64,000 bases of DNA from Lunularia cruciata (Eukaryota > Streptophyta > Marchantiopsida > Lunulariales > Lunulariaceae), in assembly GCA_948567375.1 (NCBI GenBank), contig OX419756.1:62722552-62786551 (forward strand), read 5' to 3'. The notes beneath the pieces are model-generated. The model saw only the letters and a list, made by a program, of their open reading frames with translations, was not told where the DNA came from and made no database searches. The position numbers were made by a program, and so were the translations under genes. Positions 1 through 7,215 of the stretch are shown in pieces (within the stretch, counting starts at the first letter, position 1; each line of letters starts with the position of its first letter).

Positions 1-1388
1 AGCCCATCATGCAAGCTTCCTTGAAAGCTTGTTGGACTCCATCAACCACTTCAGTGGCTGATGATCAGTGATGAGAGTGAAGGGGTTACCAAATAGGTTA
101 CATCGGAAATGTGCTACTGCCCAAACAACTGCCAAGCACTCTCCCTCATATGAACTATACTTCGCCTCCGCTGAATTGTTGGAGCAACTAGAATAGGCCA
201 CCACAAACTCCTTCCCCTCATCATCATGTTGGGTGAGCACCGCTCCAAGCCCCAACATACTCCAATCAGTGTGAACTTGGATGGTCGTCCCTTGATCGGT
301 CTCCTCAAAATAGGAGCAAATGTCAACCTCTCTTTGAGCTCTACAAAAGCTCTCTCTTGCTCATCTGCCCAACACCACTCATGTGTAAGCTTGGTCAGCT
401 TTGTCAAGACCTTGGCAATGGCACTAAATCCTCTAACATAGCGGCGATAGAAGTTTGCCAACCCAAGGAATGCTTGCACTCTACTCACATCCGTAGGCCA
501 AGAAATACGTGCAATAGCCTCTACCTTGGTTTGCTGGACACCAAGTCCTCCGGAGTAGATAGTGTGACCCAAATACTCAACCTGCTCATGGAAGAACCTA
601 CACTTCCCAAGATGTAATTTGAGTCCATGAGATCTCAATCTCTCAAACACCTCCAACAACTGTCTTTCATGCTCCTCCACAGTAGTGCTATAAACCAAAA
701 TGTCACCAATATAGCACTGAGCAAAACCCAATCCAGCTAGGATCCTATCCATGACCCTCTAGAACTCAACAGGAGCAATTTTCAACCCAAATGGTAAGAA
801 CCTCCATTGATATAACACACCCTTGCCGTGAGGATCAATAGCCCAAAATGTTGTCTTGTACTTATCCTCCTCCCTAATCGGCAATTGATGATATCCCGCT
901 CAAATATCCAAAGTACTAAAGACCTTTGCATGCCCAATCACATCAAAACTCTCCTCCAATGTAGGCATGGCATACCGATCAGCCCTGGTCTGTTGGTTGA
1001 TAGGACGGTAATCTCCACACATCCATGTATAGTTGCCATGCATATCCTTCTTGGCTGGCATCACTGTTGTGGATGCATACTCTCCATGTGAAATCTCCAC
1101 CAAACCAGCCTCAAAAAGGTCACTACTCCGGCTCTGAATCAATGTCCTCTCCATATCAATATATTGATAAGTACATTGGAAAACTGGTATGTTTCTAGTC
1201 AGCTCAATCCGTATACCAAGTTCCTTCAGAGCACCCAAATCCTTCATACTGAAGGCAAAACAAATTGTGTGACTCCTCAAGAACCTCCAAACCCTCCGTC
1301 TTTCCTCTCCAGTAGGCTTGGGTCCAAGATCTGGCTCCCAAGTATCCTCTGTAACTGTAGTAGGAGTGGAAGACGTACTCACTGACTG
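1..1388 (-). pseudogene. Ty3 RT-RNase H of A-0 (broken)
   Basis: This is the pol frame after the DNMT stop. Recognisable pieces are the RT finger/palm (900-1382), the rest of the palm and thumb (114-752), and RNase H (7-258) with its ITDHQPLKW block. The RT catalytic box reads Y-I-G-D instead of YxDD, and in-frame stops or frame changes separate the pieces. Gene order matches A-1. The 3' part lies outside the window. It cannot encode an active enzyme as it stands. Confidence 0.85.
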
Positions 1389-1391
1389 CTA
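1383..1391 (-). promoter_or_regulatory. Readthrough-type stop UAG-CAG-UCA at DNMT/RT junction (A-0)
   Basis: On the minus strand the DNMT frame ends TAG CAG TCA and the same frame continues into RT. This fits the UAG-CAR-YYA context of tobamovirus-type stop readthrough. The same stop and context occur at 7207-7215 and 34909-34917. Confidence 0.6.
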
Positions 1392-2544
1392 CACTGGGCC
1401 CTTGGGAGCAATAGAGTCATGCTTCCAACCACTAGAGGTCCCAACCTTTGTGCAAAAAACTCCCTCCACTCTGGCTGCAAGCTCCACACATCCTCTAGCT
1501 GCATCCCATGTGGACCAAGGGTGTAATCCAAGTAGCCCACGCTCACTTGGATGGACTCCAAGTAGACCACTCTCCCTAGTAGCTACTGGATGTGTCCCAA
1601 GAAGACCATGTCCACTTGGTCCATCGCGCCCAGCATGTGCCTGAATCGTCTTGATAGGCATAGGGCTCACAAGTGTCCGAGGGGTGATGCCTATCAAGCG
1701 CATCCTACAATGCTCTGCCAAGCCAAGGCTCACAATCCAGGTCAAACATTCAGGTCCATAGCCTGACCTAACACCTGACGCCTGGATGCCTTTGATATTG
1801 CTGGAACAGCGGTAATACCAGTGCAAAAACCCATTGCCCGCTTTCTCTCATTAGCGTTGGGCTCCACCAATTGCTATAACTATGAGTCCCAAACAAGTCC
1901 AGGTCCTCCCTCTCAAAAAGCATGAGAGCCTAGGAGACTCATGAGTGTAGGAAATGCGGCTCTAGGCTGCCCAACAAGGTTCACCACTGCCATAGGTGAC
2001 CTAGGAGCCACTACCACTATCTGAGACTGACGCCCAACATCCAAGATATCATCAACAAGGATGTGTTCAAGTCATTGAATCCCATCATAAGTGCACTGTA
2101 GAACCTCTCTGGGTAAGAGGTTTGTCCACCAAAGACGAAGATGATGAGCCCGTGATCCCACTCTGGCTGCATCTAACAATGCAGCAGGTCCCATCCAAGA
2201 ATGGACCTGATGTGTACTCGCCACCACTCTAGTGCAAGAATCACCCATCAAAGGAATGTTCTCCAAAAGGTAAGTTGGAGAAATGGACTGATGAACTTGG
2301 AGATGTCGTAGTATCCGTAACATCTCCCAAAATACACCAGAATGATGATCTTGAAGACCCAATCCTCTACTAGCACGTGTATGTCCCTAACATGGCCATC
2401 CAGAAATCACCAAGTGAATAGGCCCATGTCTCTCTAGGTCATGCGCCCCCAGTAACAAAATGTCTCTTGATAGGGCCTTCTAGTAACCTTTGACTGTTGA
2501 CATCGGTAATAACTCCGGATACCAATAGGCAAAGTGTGCCACAG
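1389..2544 (-). pseudogene. C5-cytosine methyltransferase, C-terminal fragment (A-0)
   Basis: Fragments of the DNMT domain. The 2072-2362 stretch covers the segment after the PCQ loop, the motif VI region (here L-E-N-I) and the AHHLRLWWTN-like motif VIII. The 1389-1826 stretch covers the tail ending K-G-P-V before the stop. Frame breaks lie between them. The N-terminal half, with the SAM-binding motif I, is absent and probably lies at 19831 onward in A-2. Non-functional relic. Confidence 0.8.
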
Positions 2545-3929
2545 TGTAAAAGACCAAAACCAAGGAGAGAAATAGGAGAATGGAACTCACATTGGGACAC
2601 TTGAATGAGGGAAAACTCCAAATGCCTAGCATGAGCTTTGGCTTTGGTATTTATAGGTAGCATACAAGGCCCTTGAGAAGCTTCTCAAGAAGCTTCCTCA
2701 AGCCGCTTTTTTAGAGTGCAAGCCAAGTTAACTAGGAAGCTTCTCAAGAAGCTTCCTTCTAGAAGCCACCTACTTGACGTGGTCGTGGGGATCGTATGGT
2801 CTTGAGATTGCGTTGGGGCACCTGGCTGCCTGCGCTTAGGCTTTTGGAGTGTTTTGTCCTTCTCGTACTGTCTATTATTAGTCCCAGCCCATTATTCTTG
2901 ACCTCTTGGTTGGTCTATTATCCTTGGCTCTAATATGTTTTGGGTTTGGTGGGTTTTGTAGTTCTGGTCCAGACTGATCTTCAAGAGAGAATGATCTGGT
3001 GGGGTTTTGTGGAGTTGTCCACAAGTTATGCAACCGGACTCAATCCTAGGCAATTAGTTAAATGTGCTGACCCATCTACATAATCCGGATTGAGTCTAAA
3101 AAAGAAGTAAAATAAAAAAACCATTATTATTATTTTCTCTACCGCTGTTTGCACATCAAGTACACACACTCAATCACTAGGAATCTCATTTCCATCTCAA
3201 TTCCAAGTTTCACAGTTTTTAATCCTTTGAGCCATGACACACGGCTCCTAACCAAACAGTGACCAAACCGAAGCACACTAACTAGCCAAGCACATGAAGA
3301 ATTGAGCAGGTTCTATTTCCTATTCCTTATAACTTGTCATCTCCTTGTTCTGCAGCATCTCCAATTTGTCGTTCTTTCCAAGTCTCCACTGTCCAATAGG
3401 TCCTTCCTCGGAATTGTCCTTTCTCTTTGATATTCCGGTATGTTAGATCTTCCTAAATGCTCTGCATTGTTCTTGCCATAGGACTCTACGCCTGGTAGAA
3501 GCTCCTGACGAGTCCCATATCGAGTTTCTATATCCAGTCCTCGTATTATCCTGAGCTGAACATCACTTCTCCCTTCTTTTCCTGTCCACCTTCCCTTTGC
3601 AAGCTAGTTTGGCCTTTCCTCTCTGCTCCTCGAGTAAGTTTCGGATGAAACCTTCAACTAGTAACAGATTCTCTGTCCAACCAACCTTTTGAGATTTTTC
3701 TGTTCCTACCAAGCCCTTAAGGACACCTGTCCTGCTAACCTTTCTGCTGACTTTTGTTCTTTCGAATACCTTCCCTGTTTTTCCCCTACGATTTCTTCTC
3801 TTCTTCTCCTTTTGAGATTACTTGTGTCGTGCGTATATACATCGCTACACAACATACATCGTTGTCAACATCATACACAATAAAAGCACAACTCACACAT
3901 AAGTCATACATAGACTCTAAAGTGCCACA
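2545..3929 (-). repeat. Probable 3' LTR of A-1
   Basis: On the minus strand it starts TGTGGCACTTTAG directly after a purine tract and ends CTTTTACA, giving TG...CA ends and 1385 bp. It has no coding capacity. A TATA box lies about 110 bp from the inner 3' end. The boundary with the broken A-0 gene at 2544 is sharp. No second copy is in the window, so the LTR call rests on the ends, PPT, TATA and position. The sequence before the A-2 gag is not recognisably the same. Confidence 0.6.
2648..2655 (-). promoter_or_regulatory. TATA box in the A-1 LTR
   Basis: TATAAATA on the minus strand within the sequence CTATAAATACC, with about 100 bp of presumed R/U5 before the LTR end at 2545. Confidence 0.5.
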
Positions 3930-3944
3930 ATCGCCCCCCTAGCT
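3930..3944 (-). other. Polypurine tract of A-1
   Basis: The minus strand reads GCTAGGGGGGCGAT immediately before the TGTGG start of the LTR. This is the expected place and composition for the plus-strand primer of a Ty3 element. Confidence 0.6.
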
Positions 3945-4098
3945 GGCGGTTAGGTCCCTCTAACTCCAGATAGCCATCTACTCTAAGTATATGGTATACC
4001 CTCTAATGGGCAAAGATCAGGAGGCCGGGTGCTATGGAGCCCCATCGTTAGTCGCCTGTCTGCAATCTATACCATATAAACAATGAACTAGCTATAGG

Positions 4099-4443
4099 TC
4101 AAGTACATCTAGGACATAACCACTGTCCCTGAGGAACCACCGTGAGGGGAGGAGTCATACATGCCATATGCCATCCTCTCGAACAGCTATCACACACTAA
4201 CATAGTAGCAGCTCCACCAGAAGAGCCACATAACATACACCTCAAGCCTGCACGTACAAGTGCCAAGCTTGGGTCCATAGTATCATCAATGTTTGGAAGG
4301 TGGCATGGCGCACAATTGCGCACATGATCCTTCCAAACAACACCATCACGTCCTTCTAACACAAGGACTCCAGATGGCAAAACCTCGCGCACTCTCAAGA
4401 TAGTGCGGCCTGTAGAAACATCAAGTGTCGTCGGTGCTGTCTG
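4099..4443 (-). CDS. Integrase C-terminal tail with PHD finger (A-1)
   Basis: Reading frame continuous with the integrase after a UAG at 4444-4446. The first half is the small barrel-like tail common in this Ty3 group (RTILRVREVLPSGVLVLEG block, then NCAPCHLPN). The last ~50 residues form a complete Cys4-His-Cys3 PHD finger: in the 99-residue frame from 4398, C54, C57, C69, C72, H77, C80, C95 and C98, with the usual Trp two residues before the seventh ligand. PHD fingers bind histone H3 tails, so it may steer integration as chromodomains do in chromoviruses (inference). The UAG probably arose from CAG, since a second CAG follows. Confidence 0.8.
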   Translation of the reverse strand, partial: QTAPTTLDVSTGRTILRVREVLPSGVLVLEGRDGVVWKDHVRNCAPCHLPNIDDTMDPSLALVRAGLRCMLCGSSGGAATMLVCDSCSRGWHMACMTPPLTVVPQGQWLCPRCT

Positions 4444-5244
4444 CTATAGATATACATAGTCGCCTGGATGAAATCGACGGATCGAGGGTCTATAACCTCC
4501 TCCTCGAATGGTAGCATAGCGTAAAGTATCTCTATGTTGAGCAATCGCCAAGTTCTCGAAGGCCATCGGCATCACTCTCTGAAAGATCTCTGCCCGCTGA
4601 GAACATGCGCTCATCCATACATCATGGTCATCCAAGTCCAAAACTACAGTAGCATCTCGACGAATGGCTGGAGGTAAATCTGGATCTCGTCCATAGAGTA
4701 GAAAGTATGGAGAGAAGGATGCTAAGGAGGCTTGCCGGCTCAACCGATAGCCCATGGCCAACCAAGGTAACTGGAGATCCCAATCTCCCAAGTGGCCTCT
4801 CTGCAAACCATACTTTCGCAATCCTCTCTTCACCGTCTGAACCACTCTCTCTGCTAAGCCATCTGCCTCAGGGTGATCTCGGGATGTAGTACGATGATCA
4901 ATCAAAGCCTTGTCACACAAGACCTGAAACTCTCCCAAGAACTCTGTACCCTGATCAGTCAAAACCTCAGCTGGTGCACCAAAATGACTAAGAACTCGAT
5001 CCAGGAACGAGTAAGCTGTCCCTTCACTAGACTTGTCAGGAAGTGCCACCAACTCAATCCACTTGGAGAAGTGCTCCACCATCACCAAAACATACCGATG
5101 ATGTCTCACAGTCAGCGGTAAAGGTCCGGCAAAGTCCAAACTCCAACGGTAACCCAATCCCATGATAGGTAATGGGTGTAACTGTGGCATAGGAGCATTG
5201 AATGATGCTCTAACTCGGTCACAAACCACACATCTGGCAACAAA
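4444..5244 (-). CDS. Ty3 integrase catalytic core (A-1)
   Basis: In frame with the upstream RT-RNase H but separated by a UAG at 5245-5247, which falls inside the HHCC zinc domain: the H-x-H part is before it and the CVVC pair after it. The DDE core is present: Asp in SLDFAG, Asp in TDQGTEF (59 residues later) and Glu in GLAERV (34 residues later by my count). It ends with the GDYVYL motif at a second UAG. It would insert element cDNA into the genome. Both stops look like single C-to-T changes, so this copy is at best weakly expressed. Confidence 0.85.
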   Translation of the reverse strand, partial: FVARCVVCDRVRASFNAPMPQLHPLPIMGLGYRWSLDFAGPLPLTVRHHRYVLVMVEHFSKWIELVALPDKSSEGTAYSFLDRVLSHFGAPAEVLTDQGTEFLGEFQVLCDKALIDHRTTSRDHPEADGLAERVVQTVKRGLRKYGLQRGHLGDWDLQLPWLAMGYRLSRQASLASFSPYFLLYGRDPDLPPAIRRDATVVLDLDDHDVWMSACSQRAEIFQRVMPMAFENLAIAQHRDTLRYATIRGGGYRPSIRRFHPGDYVYL

Positions 5245-7212
5245 CTACTGTACCTCGGTCTGCATACCGCGCCACCAATAATGACTCTGGAGTAAGCTAT
5301 ATGTACGCTTTACTCCAAAATGTCCTAGCTCCTCATGAGCATGACGGACCAACTGTGGTCTCTGTGATGGAAGTGGTACTACTCGCACTCTACCATCCTC
5401 CCATACACGCAAAAGGTGTCTACCCTCCAATCTGAACCGTCTGGCTCGCTGAAGAACACGGTCTCTCTCCTTGGCCCCAACTGTGCCACCCACAACACCA
5501 GTGCGAAGATAGTCCATCACTAAGACATCATCATGAATGTCTCGCTGAACTGTACCAATATCTTCACTCTCTGGATCTGTCACCTCAATAACTCCTCCTG
5601 TATGCGCTGAGAGAGATACCACCAAAGTCTCTACAAATATACACAGAAAGGCCGATGCATGCCAACCTGGCACCATCTCCTCATCTGTCTCACCATGCCA
5701 ACGTGCTCCGGTCTGATCCTGCTGGCTGGGACATGGGTTTCTACTCAACCCATCTGCATCACGGTTCACCACTCCAGGTCTGTGAACAACCGTGAAATCA
5801 TACTCCTGTAAAATCAGAGCCCATCGTGCAAGCTTCCCTGAAAGCTTGTCGGACTCCATCAACCACTTCAGCGGCTGATGATCAGTGATGAGAGTGAAGG
5901 GGTTACCAAATAGGTAACATCGGAAATGTGCTATTGCCCAAACTGCTGCCAAGCACTCTCCCTCATATGAACTATACTTCGCCTCCGCTGAATTGTTGGA
6001 GCGACTAGCATAGGCCACCACAAACTCCTTCTCCTCATCATCATGCTGGGTGAGCACCGCTCCAAGCCCCAACATACTCCAATCAGTGTGAACCTGAAAT
6101 GGTCGTCCCCTGATCGGTCTCCTCAAAATAGGAGCAGATGTCAACCTCTCCTTGAGCTCTACAAAAGCTCTCTCCTGCTCATCTCCCCAACACCACTCCT
6201 GTGTAAGCTTGGTCAGCTTCGTCAAGGCCTTGGCAATGGCACTAAATCCTCTAACATAGCGGCGATAGAAGTTTGCCAACCCAAGGAATGCTCGCACTCT
6301 GCTCACATCCGTAGGCCGAGGAATACGTGCAATAGCCTCCACCTTGGTCTGCTGAACACCAAGTCCTCCGGGGTAGATAGTGTGACCCAAATACTCAACC
6401 TGCTCATGGAAGAACCTACACTTCCCAGGATGTAATTTGAGTCCATGAGATCTCAACCTCTCAAACACCTCCAACAACTGTCTCTCATGCTCCTCCACAG
6501 TAGTGCTATACACCAAAATGTCATCAATATCGCACCGAGCAAAATCCAGTCCAGCTAGGATCCTATCCATGACCCTCTGGAACTCAGCAGGAGCATTCTT
6601 CAACCCAAATGGTAAGAATCTCCACTGATATAACACATCCTTGCCGTGAGGATCAATAGCCCAAAATGCTGTCTTGGACTTATCTTCCTCCCTGATCGGC
6701 AACTGATGATATCCCACTCGAAGATCCAAAGTACTGAAGACCTTTGCATGCCCAATCGCATCAAAAATCTCCTCCGGTGTAGGCATGGCATACCGATCAG
6801 CCCTGGTCTGTCGGTTGATAGGACGGTAATCTCCACACATCCGCCTATCTGTATAGTTGCCATGCATATCCTTCTTGGCTGGCATCACTGTCGCTGATGC
6901 ATACTCTCCATGTGAAATCTCCACCAAACCAGCCTCAAAAAGGTCACTACTCCGGCTCTGAATCAATGTCCTCTCCATCTCACTATATCGATAAGGACGT
7001 CGGAAAACAGGTGTGTCGCTAGTCAGCTCAATCCGTATACCAGGTCCCTTCAGAGCACCCAAATCCTTCATACTGAAGGCAAAACAACTCGTGTGACTCC
7101 TCAAGAACCTCCAAACCCTCCGTCTTTCCTCTCCAGTAAGCTTGGGTCCAAGATCTGGCTCCCAAGTATCCTCTGTAACTGTAGTAGGAGTGGAAGACGT
7201 ACTGACTGGCTG
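5245..7212 (-). CDS. Ty3 reverse transcriptase-RNase H (A-1)
   Basis: The frame opens directly after the UAG at 7213 without needing its own ATG; the first ATG is at 7104. Domains from that ATG: RT about 40-215 (RMCGDYRPIN, STLDLRVGYHQL, FGLKNAPAEF), connection, RNase H about 335-455 (D341, E381, D408), then the HHCC start of integrase. The RT box is C-D-I-D-D, so the Tyr of YxDD is Asp, a change likely to impair polymerisation. It ends at UAG 5245-5247. The gene converts element RNA to DNA in cytoplasmic particles. Family clear; activity doubtful. Confidence 0.88.
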   Translation of the reverse strand, partial: QPVSTSSTPTTVTEDTWEPDLGPKLTGEERRRVWRFLRSHTSCFAFSMKDLGALKGPGIRIELTSDTPVFRRPYRYSEMERTLIQSRSSDLFEAGLVEISHGEYASATVMPAKKDMHGNYTDRRMCGDYRPINRQTRADRYAMPTPEEIFDAIGHAKVFSTLDLRVGYHQLPIREEDKSKTAFWAIDPHGKDVLYQWRFLPFGLKNAPAEFQRVMDRILAGLDFARCDIDDILVYSTTVEEHERQLLEVFERLRSHGLKLHPGKCRFFHEQVEYLGHTIYPGGLGVQQTKVEAIARIPRPTDVSRVRAFLGLANFYRRYVRGFSAIAKALTKLTKLTQEWCWGDEQERAFVELKERLTSAPILRRPIRGRPFQVHTDWSMLGLGAVLTQHDDEEKEFVVAYASRSNNSAEAKYSSYEGECLAAVWAIAHFRCYLFGNPFTLITDHQPLKWLMESDKLSGKLARWALILQEYDFTVVHRPGVVNRDADGLSRNPCPSQQDQTGARWHGETDEEMVPGWHASAFLCIFVETLVVSLSAHTGGVIEVTDPESEDIGTVQRDIHDDVLVMDYLRTGVVGGTVGAKERDRVLQRARRFRLEGRHLLRVWEDGRVRVVPLPSQRPQLVRHAHEELGHFGVKRTYSLLQSHYWWRGMQTEVQ

Positions 7213-7215
7213 CTA
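7207..7215 (-). promoter_or_regulatory. Readthrough-type stop UAG-CAG-CCA at DNMT/RT junction (A-1)
   Basis: The DNMT frame ends GTA TAG CAG CCA and the identical frame runs on into RT with no other stop. CAG CCA fits CAR-YYA. The position is the same in A-0 and A-3. The likely outcome is a gag-PR-DNMT product and a minor gag-PR-DNMT-pol product (inference). Confidence 0.65.

Larger units (their letters stand above)
1..2544 (-). mobile_element. Family A (DNMT-Ty3) copy A-0, 3' half
   Basis: Decayed minus-strand copy. Reading from 2544 down it holds the C-terminal half of the DNMT domain, a UAG stop, and RT-RNase H running off the window start. It is collinear with A-1 but has many substitutions and stops. 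It ends at the sequence gtgtgccaca inside DNMT motif I-II, where the LTR at 2545 begins. The missing upstream part matches the start of A-2 at 19831, so the two are probably one element. Confidence 0.85.

Noticed and set aside
3689-3942. Short frames in the A-1 LTR
   Set aside because: Compositionally random, no domain, not seen in another copy.
4444-4446. UAG-CAG between integrase and PHD as a second programmed readthrough site
   Set aside because: Next codon is ACA, not YYA, only one copy is available, and the preceding context suggests a CAG-to-TAG change. Left as a simple nonsense mutation.
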